From: Camelus bactrianus
Taxonomy: Eukaryota; Chordata; Mammalia; Artiodactyla; Camelidae
NCBI RefSeq assembly: GCF_048773025.1
Contig: NC_133572.1
Coordinates: 6,339,001-6,403,000, forward strand
Length of the DNA stretch: 64,000 nucleotides
Direction: 5' to 3'
Below are positions 23,460-35,141 of this stretch, piece after piece. Each line of letters starts with the position of its first letter. Position 1 is the stretch's first letter. The notes beneath the pieces were generated by a model that was given only the letters and a program-made list of their open reading frames with translations, did no database searches and had not been told where the DNA came from. A program made the position numbers and the translations under genes.

Positions 23460-26400
23460 GCACATGCTCACACACATGCACACATGCCTTATCCAGTTCC
23501 TTTAGAATCTAATTCTCAAAAATTCTTTTTTTTTTTTTTTTTTTTGCTAAACTTTTAGATTTCTAAAGATACCAGTCAGGGAAAATTTATTTTTTTCCTG
23601 ACATTTCTCCTTTTCTCCTTACTCATTCAATGTTGAAACTTTTTGCTACCTTAGACCCCTCCTTTTTTTTCACCATTAAATTATATTATACACAGAAAGT
23701 TATTCAGTCTGTTCTGCCACTAAATAGCTGGGAAACCATAAGCTTGACCTTGTATCATTCCACGTTTCAATTTTATGATAAATATAAAGGAATTACGACA
23801 GATCACAACACTATGGTCCATTCCTAACTGATAATAGTAACACTGGGTAAACTTTGGCATTTTAATATACCATCTTCTATAGCATTTCATGAAGTTATTT
23901 TAAAAAATTCAATTCACTGGGAGTAAACTGTGGGTTTACAAAGGAACAGGTTAATAAAACAGTGTCCCTGGCTTCACAGGGTTTCAATTATAGTGAGGAA
24001 ATTTATGTAAACGTAGAGTTAGAAAGTATTCTACTAGATGAGAAGATTGTGAGTAAAATAAACGCAAAGGGAAATTTTAGTTTACAGTAAGAATCATCTG
24101 AGTTTTTCTGGGAGACCTTCCCATAGCACGTGCTGTCAGAGATGGATCTGGAAGGGAAGAGCAGAAGATTCCGTGATTAACACAGACATCCAGGGAGAAA
24201 AGGAAAATTCATCCTCTAGTTGTAGCGGGGAGATTGTTTTAAGGCAGAAAAAAAAAATGTAAGAAAGGATAAATGCATTGGAAACCAATAGGATATATGT
24301 TACCAGATAATTGGGAAAACTGGATGAGGTTCAGTAGTTGTGATCTTGGTGACAAGGAAATGGGAGGTGTATTTCCTAGAGCATGTCCTGTGAAAAATAT
24401 TGCTTATTATTTGCTCAGTAAAGGGTAAACCATGTCGCTGTTTCTTAAAAAGGCAACATAATTCTGAATCAGTGCAAATAAAATGGGAAAAATTTCGTGA
24501 AACAAGTGGCATCTCATTGTAACTAAAATTAATATTTTGCTATTTAAGTAAACATATATAATATTTTATTAAACTATTTAAAATAAAGTGTCCTTTAAAA
24601 TTCCTCTATACATTACTTTTATCCGTCTGTCAACAGATAACATATGAGGTAAAGACCTCATTCTGTTTGTCACTCATTTTTTCATCTCACTGCCAATTTA
24701 GCTTTTTTTCTCCCCAAGAGGAAGTGTGAAAGTTTAAGGATTTCTCAGAATGTTCATTTCAAGACTCTAGTAAAATTCAACAGTGAAACTATTGACAACA
24801 GAAGCTGTTTCTATTAAATTAAGCCTACATTTTACTTATATGCTGTGTCTGCTCTATACCTAGTTTTTCACATTTTATTCAGATTTCCATGTCTTTTGTT
24901 GCTGCTGTAAAGTTTCTTTACAGTGATCTAAAAATTGCCCCAACCTAGTTCATATCTATTTTAAGTCTGAACCAACTTTCAGGTAGCTTGCATAAATATA
25001 CTTTGTTCACCATAAAAGTAATACACAATTCTCTTTTAACAGTGCTGACCACTATGTTGTGCTGCTTTATGTTTAAACACATCTTAATTGCACATTATTC
25101 ACATACAAATATTTTAACTAAGCTAATTATGTCTTATATTGACCTTTGACTTTTAAAGAGACTAAACAAAAGTAAAACATAAGCTTGCCACGTAAGTCAC
25201 CCAGGGAAAGAACAGATTTCACAAGCGCAGTGGTACAGAGTCTCACAGTCCCCTATGAAAGTTCTTGGGGATGCTCCTGACTTATAAAATTTCTCTATGT
25301 AAATCAATATTTATTCAGCGAAGATCCATTAAGCTTTTATTTTGTGCCTGCCTTTACGCTACAGCAATGGATACAATTTCAAATAAAATATGGTGTCTGC
25401 ACTCTGGAAACTTCAGCCTCGGGGGAAACTTACAGGGACACATCTATTGCCTTGCTGGTAGTGGGATGGGGAGGCTGCCGCAGGACCCCAGAGACAGCAA
25501 AGCAAGACTGCGAAGTCAGAGGAAGCTTCCTCAAGGGGAGTGAAACGGAGAATTTCATTCTTCCTGAGGCAATTTTCTCTTTGTGATTTTAAAAAGTTTC
25601 CAAGTATTATCAAGCTCTTCTCTTTACATCCCTTAAAACACAAAAGTTAGCTCTCAGGTCCACTACTTGATGTAAGTCTCATATTATCCAAACAAAACAT
25701 CACTGGGCTTTTCGATTGTATCTCCCATGGCATATTCTGAACACCTTCAACATTCTGCCTATATAGACAGGCATGTTTGGAAAGTTTTAAAAATCATAAT
25801 GACATTTGAATATTTCCGGTGTCTCTACTCAATATAATTCATAAGGAATGCATTTTAAATTACTTACCATCTTTTCTGCAGTGTCGATCTCAGCTAGGTC
25901 AGCATGTTGAGAGGTACAGTTGTATCTACTAGAATTCCAATCTTTCTCTTCTTTAGAAAAATAGTAGCATTTATCATTGGAACCAATCCAATTATCCGGG
26001 CAATAGTGCCTAGCACCTTGAGCTATTTTAACCGGAAATAAGACAAATACATATTTTAAGGACCAGATGAAGTAATGCGTCATTGTGTTTTGAGATCATT
26101 GAAGAAAGACAAGATTGTGATATACAAGATTATGATCATGGTCAGAATTATATAACTATGTCACATAACAAGCTAAAAAACAAACTCCTGCTAAGTTAAA
26201 TGATAGCAGTGCAGAATTTGACAGGGAACCCACATCCCTTTCAACTTCAAACTCAGTGATACATAGGCCGTCCCAGAGCAAACTGATTTCTCTCGTGTGA
26301 AGTCACTTTTGCCGATTCTGGGTAAATGAAATACAATGAAATCCTAGCGTTATCTGACTGTAATAAAAATACTAATTTATATTAGACTGCTATAAATCTG

Positions 26401-29400
26401 GGATATGTGTTTTAGTCTCTAAGAAAGCAATGAAAATAATGAAACGGTATATAACTAATAAGACACATATTAGATTTCCTGTTGCTGGTGAGGATGTGGA
26501 ACAACAGGAACACTCATTCGTAGATGGTGGGGATGCAAAATTGTACAGGCACTTTGGAATACAGTCCTGTGGTTTCTTACAAAACTAAACACACTCTTAT
26601 CATATAATCCAGCAATTGCACTCCTCAGTATTTACCCAAAAGAGTTGAAACCTTATGTCCACACTAAAACCTGCACATGGATGTTACAGTCTTATTCTCA
26701 ATTGCTGAAACTTGGAAGCAACCAAGATGCCCTTCAATGAGGGTAATTGTATAAATAAACTGTGGTATATCCAGACTGTAGAATATTATTCAGGGCAAAA
26801 AAGAAATAAAAAGACACAGAGGATCTTTAAATGCATATTACTAAGTGAAAAAAGCTAATCTGTAAAAGCCACATACTGTAAGATTCCAACTATATGACGC
26901 TCTGGAAAAGGTAAAGTTATAGAGACAATAAAAATATCTGTGGTTGTCAGGGGATGGGATAGGGGGCAGACAATTAGGTAAAGCAGAGAGGATTTTTAAG
27001 ACAATGAAGATACTCTGTATGATACCATAAGGATGGGTACAGGTTTATAAATTTTTCCAGACTCAGTGTAAGTACAACACCAGGAGTAACTGTAAACTCT
27101 GGACTTTCAATAAATTATTCCAGATTAAAAGACTAGCTGAATTAAATATATGTGTATATATATACACATCTGTATAAATCTTAATTTCTATATTTTAACA
27201 TTCATTAACAATCAATTTCAAAATTGTACCTCTGAATGTGAAATTAAATAAAATATTATAGTAGAAAGTCTAGAGTAATATCTTCAAATCTTTAGAATAC
27301 AGTAAATTTCTTAAACAGGATGCAAAATGTCGTAACAATAGAGAGAAAAGAAAAAAGAAAAATATACAATTTTAAAATTACAAAACTCTGTTCATTGAAA
27401 GACATCATACAGAAGTCTAATTTTCACGATGGAAGGAGATATTTAAGACAGATACACAGAAGGTTTTTATCTAGCATATGCAAGAACTCTTATGAATCAA
27501 ACAACAACAACAAAAAAGAGAGCTAGCTTAATAAAAATGTGGGGAAGGTATTTGAACATGTCCATCACAAAAAGTTATGGTTAAATGAGCTATAAATATG
27601 AAAAGGAGCTTAACACTATTACTGGTCATCAAGAAAATGTCAAAGTCACAATCTGGTACCAACACACTCACTCAGTCATCAGAATGTCTAAAATGGGTAA
27701 AACTAACAAAGTGCTGACATGTATGCTGAGCAGCTGACCTTTGCATACATTTTTGGTTGGATTATCTACTATCTATGGTATTGTCTACAGAAACTGACTC
27801 TGCATTCTCTATGCCTCAATAATCCTTCTCATAAATATAACCCAAATGATATCCACTATTCACTAAAAGACTAAAAATATAAGGATGTTCAAGGCAGCAC
27901 ATTTAGCAGTAGTCAAAATGTGGCACAATCCAAATGTCCATCAAGAGTAGAATCATTAACAAATTAATATACAGCATGGAATACTCCACAGCAAGCGTCT
28001 GCAAACAACAACCTGAAGCCAAATTCGGAGCTAAAAATGTTCTTACATGTTAAAATAATCAAAATAATAAAAAATAATTTAAAAATAATCAGAAGAGGAA
28101 TTATATGTTGTCACACAAGAAAATTATGTAATGTTCAAATTTTCATGTTCAAGTCTATTGAAACACAGCCATGCTCAGTTGATTATGTATATTCTGTGGT
28201 TTTTTTTTTTTTTTTTTTGCACTACAAATACAGAGTTGAGTAATTGCAACAGAGATCATTTGGTTAGCAAAGCCTAAATTATTTACTATCTGGCCCTTCA
28301 CATAAAAAATTTTCCAACCTTCTCATACAGTGACTCAATGAACTTTTGCTGTATGTTACAACATAGACGAATCACTCAAGCATAATGTGGAATAAAAGAA
28401 GAAAGAGGCAAAGGATATATAAAAACTGCATGATTTTATTCACATAAAAAAATTTAAGTGGACAAAACTAACCTTTGGCAATAGAAGTCAAGATGGTGGT
28501 TATCACTGGTATGGAGATAGTGTATGGAAGGTGAGATCATCAGGGTGAATAATTTTGTCATAATCATTTTTACATCTCTCCATGCCTTATGTAGGTCATG
28601 TAATTAATTCATAATAATTCATCCATGGATACACATTAAATGTATCATGGATAATGGGAAGGGAGTGAGAATATTGAGAAAAGGTTTATGACTGAAACAG
28701 AAAGAAAAAGGATCATACAATAGCCCTGAAAAAGGAAAATATAAGTGAAGAAATAAAGGATGTAATGTACTCACCTTGGAGAACAGTTAAAACAATATTA
28801 GCAACTAAAGATATTGCTAATATAAAAGCACAGGCACCGTACTTCTTACATGTGTCCTTAATAACTAAAAAAAAAATAGATTAAGAAACAGGTAAAAGAA
28901 AGACTAAATTTGCATTCATAACCATATCTAACAAACCTTTTTAGGCAATTTTTTTCTGATATTTCACAAGCAGATGATAGAAAACATACTTCATTGTCAT
29001 ATGGAAAAGAAACCCGGTTTTTCCTTTTGGCTGAAATTTCTCAGAACATCGTTATAGCCAATCCAGATGTTATTACGGATTTTACTACCATAGTCCAAGC
29101 AATCAAATCTATATGACTCTTTAGGGTAGAATTTTCTTGGGCCTGGAGTCACCTTCCAGGCCTCCAGTCTCCCTCCCCTGTGGTGGAATATCAGTACATT
29201 CTAACCTCCCTTGAATATTTCTAAGAAAATCTACTTTATAATTAACGAAAAGTTTATTTTAAAGGATAGACAGCATGGTATATTGGAAAGGTCACAGAAT
29301 AAACAATTAAAAGATTTAGGAGTGAGATTTTTGCCACAAATGAGCAAAGGGAACTTGGACAAGTCACCTTTTTTTTTTTTTTTTTAACTGGTTCTATATT

Positions 29401-32400
29401 CTTTCATCTGCAAATTCAATAGAACAGAATAAATGATGAGGAATTGTTTTTCTTTTATTAGTGTCCATTTAGGAAAAAAATATAGTACCTAAGTTTTTTG
29501 AAATGAAACATTTTTATTATTTCATATGATTATAAAGTATTTATCCTTATTGTAAAATTTTGTGAAATGTAAAAAATTGTAGAAGCTATTTTAAGACAGA
29601 CTATAAATATATTGAGAACATTTATTCTTTCTGTCTTTTTCACCTAGTAAAGAACTAGTTGGTCTTTTTGCTGAACAATTTTTTTTTCCTTAGTGGATGT
29701 ATAAAAAAAATTAACTTAAAATAAATCTAAATTTACGCTATTTGGAGACATTAACACCCTTCCATCCATATATCTCTTTAATCCATTTTTACACATATAA
29801 CCTCCCTGCCAAATACACATAATTTTAAATGAATACAATCATCATGTGCCCATTGTTTTATATTATAATGTTTTCAGCTAACAATTTGTTGTTCTCATCT
29901 GTGGCAAATTGTTAAAAATGGCCCCCAAAGAATCATGCCTCTCTGTGTCCACCCCACCTTTGACATAGGATCTTGCTACTCCTCCCACCAAGAGGTCTAC
30001 TGTGTTTCCCAACACTTGAGTATGAACTGGTCTTGTGCCTAGCTTTGACCAATAGAATGTGGTGGAAATGACACTCTGGGACTTTAAAATCCAGACTTTA
30101 AGAGACTGAGCATTAAATAACACTTTTTTTAAATTAAAGGATATATATGTGCTACATTTTCAGATCTGGTTTATAACAGAAATTGAATAAAAGAAAGCTT
30201 TAAATGCCATATGATATCTCTCATATGTGGAATCTAAAAAAAAAGAAAAGAAAAAAGGAGGACACTGATGACCTCATCTACAAAGCAGAAACAGACTCGC
30301 AGATGTAGTAAACAATCTTTTGGCTGCAGTGGGGTAGGAAGTGGGAAGGGATAAATTTGGGAGTTTGAGATTTGCAAATGATAACCACTATATATAAAAA
30401 TGGAAAAAAATCACATTTCTTCTGTATAGCACAGGGAAATATATTTCAATATCTTTTAATAACCTTTAATGAAAAAATATGAAAATGAATATATGTATAT
30501 CTATATGCATGACTGGGACATTATGCTGTACACCAGAAATTGACACATTGTAACTGACTATACTTCAATTTGATAAAAAAAAAAGAAAGCTTTTGTTATT
30601 ATTTTTTTCTTGTGTCATTTCAAAGCTTTTGTTACTGTTATTTCTTGTGTTAGCTCCCCCATCTCTCCATATTTCAATTACTGTGTGTGAGGGAGGTGAA
30701 GATTCTTTATTACCATATTTAGCAGAGATTTTTTAAAATACATTTTCCTATTCATTGTTTCACATAAGTCTTCAGGCTGTTTTGACATCCTTTCCTCCAG
30801 AATGATTGCTGAAATCAGCTACACTTTCATTTTATAAAAACCAAAGAAAAACCTAGCTTATTAAAGGGCCGATTCTGAGACTCACAGAGGCGTTAAGTAA
30901 GAGGAAATATCTCTAAGTCACAAAAAGGGAGAAGGGAGGGCTCATCCTGACAACATGAGAAACGATCATTTTCACGTACAGTTAATAACAAGAGTCCTTT
31001 CTATCACCAGGCTGGCAAGATAGTAGATCATTTGACCGAGATGCTAGATCCTGCATGCAGATAAACCAGCCTCAACAAAGACGCAGGTACCATGAATGTA
31101 GCAAACAAACAGCATGGCTTTCGTTGTAAGTTTAGCACAGAAGTAGCTGAACTAGAGCCAAAGGGGTTATTCATGTTGCGGCATATATCCTCTCATAAGT
31201 AATCCCTGAAAAGTGATGACTAAGCACCTGCTTGGTGCTTTGGTGTCTCACAAAACCTGGGAAATAACCCCGGAGGTAACTCTCCAGCCTCATTACCATC
31301 CAACGACCAAGATGTAAACAGCCTGTCCGCTCCGTGAGATGGTGACTTGGAGTGACATTTAGTTTGACGTAAGGCACTGAAGAACTGGAAAAGTACTGCG
31401 CTTCTGAATATGCAGGTACATATTTAAACCTGCTGCGTGTTTATTCTCTATTTAATCTGTCTACTTCCTGAGCTCTAAAATCTAGTTTTCTGCACTCAGT
31501 ATAAATAGCTTTCACTCTATAAGTTCTTTCTTTCTATTCTTTTACTCAATCCTCAATACTTGTACAGTGCACAAATTATCCAAAAAACAAAAACCCCAGA
31601 AAATGTTGATCTCCCAGAATGAATTTAGTATTAAACATGAATTTCAAAGAAGTTGTTCAGCCCTCATAATGTATTCAACTAAGGAACATAAAAAAAAAAA
31701 AACAGATAACATCTCAGGGAAGGTCAAGCAAAAATTTGTTTAATTAGCAATGAAATGAAAATAGTTTACATCTGTCTCTGTTGTAATCGAAATAGATAAA
31801 GATTCCAATTATTTTCCACACAGAGAAGCTTCACTGACAACTAATTTCTCTCAATTTCTGACTCTGATCTTCTCAAAGGAGAAATAAAAGATCCAGACTG
31901 AACAACGAATTTAAAACCGGATAGAATGCCCCTTTTTTCCCAGCTCACAGCTACAGAAAAAAAAATCATAAAAGACCAATATGCAGAAAGAATAAAAGAA
32001 AATAAAATATTTTTAAAATACAAAAAAATTAAAAATGAATTATATCACACAATAAACTACTACTATTTCAATGGTGTTTGTAATTTTGAATTATATATCT
32101 ATATATAATATAGACAATAGTATACATACTATATAATATTAAGTAACTCATATATGTATGTGTTATATAATTTATATGTACAATGTGTAAATTCATACGA
32201 TTGGCTGATATGTAAGGCAGAAATTAATACTGGTTTATGAGTGGCTAAAACGCATTCTTAAAACTTTTGGTTTAGGGGAGAGGGTATAGTTCAGTGGTAG
32301 TGTGTGTGCTTAGCATGCATGAGGCCCTGGGTTCAATTCTTAGTACCTCCATTAAAAAAATAATAAATAAATAATAATAATAATAATAAAAAAAACCCTA

Positions 32401-32815
32401 ACCCCCCCAAAATTTTCAGTTTAGATATTTTCACATTATCGTCTAATATTTGATCCTGTTGTCCCCAACTCTCTTTGATCTAACCCTTAGACAGAATTAT
32501 TAAACTGTCAAGAAACGAGGAATAAAGTATTTATGCATTCTAATACGAGCTGCAACAATAGTTTTGACTGCTGCATACCCTGGTAGGTCAAAATGAAATG
32601 AAATAGCAAGTGTTTAAAACTCACGATAGCCCCCAAACCATACATTGTTGTATTGAACGCATTTTAGCTTCATTCTCTCCCTGCCTCACCCTATTTTGAA
32701 TATAAGGAACCCTGTTGAAATACCTTTAAAAGATTATCCTGTTAGATTTAGAATTTGGATCTTACCTACTCTGAACTTGCTATTTAATACCTCCAACATT
32801 ACCAAATTATTTTCT

Positions 32816-32860
<45 letters not shown>

Positions 32861-33499
32861 TACATTTTAAGATTGCCGGAGACTCCTGAAGAACCTCAGG
32901 GTATCAGCAGTTGTTTTAGACGAGCAGGAGAGGTAGATAATCGTTCTGCTGTTAAGTATTATTAATCTACTATTAATCATTCTCCTAGTAAGTGTAGTTT
33001 ATCTTGATTCCATTCATGGCCCATAAACGATCTTTTAAAATATTATGAACATTTGCTAACTATTTCAGATCATGCATGCATTCTAGGCATTGAATGACTC
33101 CGTGGTTCATATTTAACATCTCCAGTACAGGTCTTATTGAATACTTAAGTGAAACTAAATCTCGAACAGATTTACATCACAGATAATCTTCCTCTATTAT
33201 AGATAAAGTGAATCTGAATTATAAGGACCAAACAGTCCATTTCAAATCTGAATTTTATTATAATTTTTATTTATGGTGAAGTTAACTGAAAAAGGCATCC
33301 CCCCCCCCACCTTGGTAGAAGAAATCACAAAACCTAATTGGTGTCTCCAAAAGTTTTGTTTAACATCATGCTTCATGATTTCCATAAATAACCTTCATTC
33401 TGAACAACTGAAAATGTTCTTACCTTCCTTCTTTTTCTCAGTTTCCGCCTTCTTTGCATCTTTGGCAGCTAACTGGTTGCTTAACGCTTTACTTGCCAT
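21738..33499 (-). CDS. CLEC2B: CLEC2B (AICL) orthologue, complete
   Basis: Type II C-type-lectin-like ligand; human AICL is induced on activated myeloid cells and is recognised by NKp80. Coding exons on the minus strand: 33499-33424, 28864-28775, 26022-25868, 22969-22866, 21846-21738. They total 534 nt for 177 aa with phases 1,1,0,2 and no internal stop. Residues 1-35 are cytoplasmic and rich in Lys; the membrane segment is about 36-54 (ACAFILAISLVANIVLTVL). The lectin-like domain is 63-172, with CPDNWIGSNDKCYYFSKEE, DWNSSRYNC, FKCSWDHWIG, ATARCYTERKWICQKK. An in-frame TGA lies 9 bases upstream of the ATG, which is in good context (gagaaATGG). Against human AICL (149 aa, from memory) the tail is longer and different. 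Position and sequence between KLRF1 and KLRF2 fix the orthology better than CLEC2D would. The usual GQW motif reads GQS here. Confidence 0.93.
22091..22331 (+). mobile_element. MER5A-like hAT-Charlie DNA transposon
   Basis: Begins cagtggttcttaaccccggg and includes tagtgggtagaggcc-like and aagaattattcagtccagaa, a MER5A signature. Flanked by 8-bp ttataaac / atataaac (22083-22090, 22332-22339). It lies in CLEC2B intron 4. Confidence 0.88.
22866..22969 (-). CDS. CLEC2B: CLEC2B coding exon 4 (lectin-like domain, middle)
   Basis: Acceptor gtctctaaag|GAGTTT, donor AATTG|gtgagt, 104 nt, phase 0 to 2. CLEC2A exon 4 has the same size and phases. Encodes EFLMRFKCSWDHWIGQVKKE and TGQSIDGTVFKN. Confidence 0.94.
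23047..23165 (+). mobile_element. MIR SINE
   Basis: MIR wording: ggttcacttcctggctttac, aggtctgcgaccttgaaaaa, tctgagcctcagttttctca. Confidence 0.75.
23170..25299. other. CLEC2B intron 3, mostly unrecognised
   Basis: Holds a (CA)n run at 23412-23457, a T18+ run near 23526, and otherwise AT-rich DNA. No exon-like open frame was seen. Confidence 0.5.
23412..23457 (+). repeat. (CA)n microsatellite
   Basis: About 23 CA units, with interrupted CACATG units after it. Confidence 0.97.
25300..25560 (+). mobile_element. L2 3' fragment
   Basis: Follows the L2 plan: tattcagcgaagatccatta, ttgtgcctgcctttacgct, gcaatggatacaatttcaaa, ggtgtctgcactctggaaac. Confidence 0.55.
25868..26022 (-). CDS. CLEC2B: CLEC2B coding exon 3 (lectin-like domain, first part)
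   Basis: Acceptor taaaatag|CTCAAGG, donor AAGATG|gtaagt, phase 1 to 0. Encodes CPDNWIGSNDKCYYFSKEE and WNSSRYNCTSQHADLAEID; the human AICL equivalents are CPYDWIGFQNKCYYFSKEE and WNSSKYNCSTQHADL. Confidence 0.96.
26470..27130 (+). mobile_element. Old L1 3' end
   Basis: L1M wording: tgaggatgtggaacaacagg, tttggaatacagtcctgtgg, catataatccagcaattgca, aaagttatagagacaataaa. It lies in CLEC2B intron 2, antisense to the gene. Confidence 0.75.
27300..28650 (+). mobile_element. Old L1 fragment interrupted by a MER20-like element
   Basis: ORF2-end wording before 27984 (ttcattgaaagacatcatac, aatgtccatcaagagtagaa, atggaatactccacag). It resumes after about 28323 (tgactcaatgaacttttgct, caagatggtggttatcactg). 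Confidence 0.6.
27985..28322. mobile_element. MER20-like hAT DNA transposon inserted in L1
   Basis: gtctgcaaacaacaacctga, ttgaaacacagccatgctca, agttgagtaattgcaacaga and tttactatctggcccttcac follow the MER20 plan from memory. It is longer than usual because of A/T-rich stretches and a T18 run. Family name is tentative. Confidence 0.6.
28775..28864 (-). CDS. CLEC2B: CLEC2B coding exon 2 (transmembrane)
   Basis: Acceptor tttttttttag|TTATT, donor CCAAG|gtgagt, 90 nt, phase 1 to 1. Encodes IKDTCKKYGACAFILAIS and the rest of the membrane anchor, with two cysteines at or near the cytoplasmic face. Confidence 0.88.
29268..29415 (+). mobile_element. MIR-like SINE
   Basis: acagcatggtatattggaaa, gggaacttggacaagtcacc and tttcatctgcaaattcaat follow MIR, with a T17 run inside. 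Confidence 0.5.
29885..30115. mobile_element. Old mammalian LTR-like repeat
   Basis: aatggcccccaaagaatcat, cacctttgacataggatctt, tttgaccaatagaatgtggt are wording of a common mammalian LTR-type repeat. Subfamily not assigned. Confidence 0.45.
30202..30580 (+). mobile_element. 5'-truncated L1 with perfect 13-bp duplication
   Basis: L1 3' end from ccatatgatatctctcatat through ctgtacaccagaaattgaca to an A tail. Flanked by aaaagaaagcttt at 30189-30201 and 30581-30593. It lies in CLEC2B intron 1, antisense to the gene. Confidence 0.93.
30600..32259. other. CLEC2B intron 1, mid part, no repeat assigned
   Basis: 30840-31560 is somewhat richer in GC than its surroundings and carries a TATA-like ataaatagctttcactc near 31500. 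It could be an unrecognised LTR, but no ends or duplications were found. 31960-32200 is very AT-rich. Confidence 0.35.
32276..32408 (+). mobile_element. Camelid tRNA-derived SINE, sense
   Basis: gggagagggtatagttcagt (A box), gccctgggttcaattcttag (B box), then an ATAA-rich tail. Flanked by 16-bp imperfect duplications at 32260-32275 and 32409-32424. Confidence 0.93.
32820..32858 (+). repeat. Poly(T) tract of 39 bases
   Basis: Unbroken T39 followed by AG, 566 bases inside CLEC2B intron 1. It reads as poly(A) on the CLEC2B strand. No retroelement body was recognised on either side. Confidence 0.97.
33424..33499 (-). CDS. CLEC2B: CLEC2B coding exon 1 (lysine-rich cytoplasmic tail)
   Basis: Encodes MASKALSNQLAAKDAKK and a following Glu/Lys-rich run, ending in phase 1 at GGAAG|gtaagaac. 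Kept because the phase joins the membrane exon exactly and an upstream in-frame stop sets the start. The peptide is not recognisable from human AICL. Confidence 0.78.
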
Positions 33500-33635
33500 T
33501 TCTCTTCAAAGTTTTAACGTTAGTGTGAAAAACGTTGTTTTTACAACACAGCTCCAAACTAGAGTTACACGACTTTGAAGTAAAAGACTATTGTAAAGAG
33601 ATTTTTCAAAAGGAAAGTAGCCATGTGACGAAGAC

Positions 33636-33656
33636 TGAGTCACACTTGCTTCCTGT
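33636..33656. promoter_or_regulatory. Candidate AP-1 and ETS sites upstream of CLEC2B
   Basis: A perfect TGAGTCA at 33636-33642, then CTTCCTGT (ETS core on the minus strand) at 33649-33656, lie 137-157 bases upstream of the CLEC2B ATG. AP-1 with ETS is a typical activation-responsive pair, which would suit an activation-induced lectin. This is motif matching only. Confidence 0.45.
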
Positions 33657-34223
33657 GAAATAAAAACAAAACAAAACATTTACTGGAAAAGAGAAATGTT
33701 CACTAACAACTGAAGAACAAAAAACTGATACAGTCTTACTGTTTCAAGGATCCTCATCTGATCCTAGAACAAAAAATACATTCAAGTGGCTATTTTTTTT
33801 TAATGTTCCCAAGAGTGAAACATAACAAATGTCCTCCCAGAACCACAAGAGATAAGAATACTAATTAATTACAAAGCATGCTTTAGGATGTTAAGGTTTA
33901 ATTACCAAGTGTTAAGAAAGACCATCGCAAAGGTGATGCATTAAAGAAAAAACTACACTTTAAAGTGGCTACTGAAACCAGAATAAAAAGCATTTTCTCT
34001 CTATCTTAAACACAAACATGTGCACCAGTGTGGGCATGCACACGGACATACACATGGACACACACACGGACACACACACACGGAAGGAAAAAAAAAGAGA
34101 GAAAAAGGGACAGAAAGTTAAAAAGTACTCAGAATGTTATCATCAATATTTAGGATAATAATGTTATTATGCTAGTGTCATCAGGCCACTATTTCCTTTT
34201 CAAATCTGTCTTCATCAGAATTT

Positions 34224-34400
34224 TCAATCCTTGGTATCCATGGGGAATTCCAAAATCCTGGGGTGCTCAAGTTCATTACAGTTCACTGTCCGGCCCCTGG
34301 TACCCTGGGTTCCCCATCCATGGATTCCATCCACAGCTGGTTGACACCACGGGGCAGAACCTGCGGACATGCGGGTGGGGCGAATGTACTTACACTAAGA
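34224..34400. mobile_element. Tigger-like DNA transposon remnant
   Basis: ttggtatccatggggaattc, caaaatcctggggtgctcaa and ttgacaccacggggcagaac resemble the two ends of Tigger-type non-autonomous elements joined by a deletion. Confidence 0.55.
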
Positions 34401-35141
34401 GGAAAACTGAAGAGAAGCAGCTGGTGTCACACAGGCTGCCTCAGAATTAACACTACATTTGTTCTGACCGGGACACTGAAAGGAAAAGGAAATGAGAACA
34501 GAGAGGAAAGTGGGTAGTGAAAGAGAGATGAATTTGCATGAAGGAAAAAGGCAATCAGATAGGATGGAGGAGTATCAGAGGAGTGTGGTGTCCCAAAACT
34601 GAAGAGAAGATTATTTCAAGAAGGGAATTTTAAGAGAAAAAAGTGTGATGATTACATGTTTCCTGTAAGACAAGGAATGAAACATAGCACTGCGGTTAGC
34701 ATTTGGAAGCAGTGGATGATTTCAAAGAGTTATTTTTCACTAAAATATCACCAATGGTTAGTGTGGTCTAAGGAGCCCGGAGAATAAAGTTTTCTTACAT
34801 TATAATAGGGGCTCGGAAATAAGCGTGACATCACCTGCCTAGTTTGTACAGAGAAAAGCAGGAGGGTAAATCCACAGATCACCTGAGCTTAGACTAGACA
34901 AGAGGATTTCAAAATAGAAACTATTATTTTGGCTGCTATTAACCAAAAGGTTTTAATTTCAACTTCTTTTAAACATGATACCCCCAATGTATCATATTTA
35001 TAATCATAACACATTAATTGAGCATACATCAAGTATATTTAAAACACTGTTTACTAAGAGCTGTTTTTCAAACTTTGGTGTGGTACAGAGCACCTGTATG
35101 CATGTTATTTGGTGGCGTTTATTGGGCTTTATAACTAATAT

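Noticed and set aside
30840-31560. Possible unrecognised LTR in CLEC2B intron 1
   Set aside because: TATA-like and GC-richer content but no TG/CA ends, duplications or known wording could be shown.
33273-33578. Plus-strand 101-codon open frame in front of KLRF2
   Set aside because: It is the shadow of CLEC2B exon 1, which is on the minus strand.
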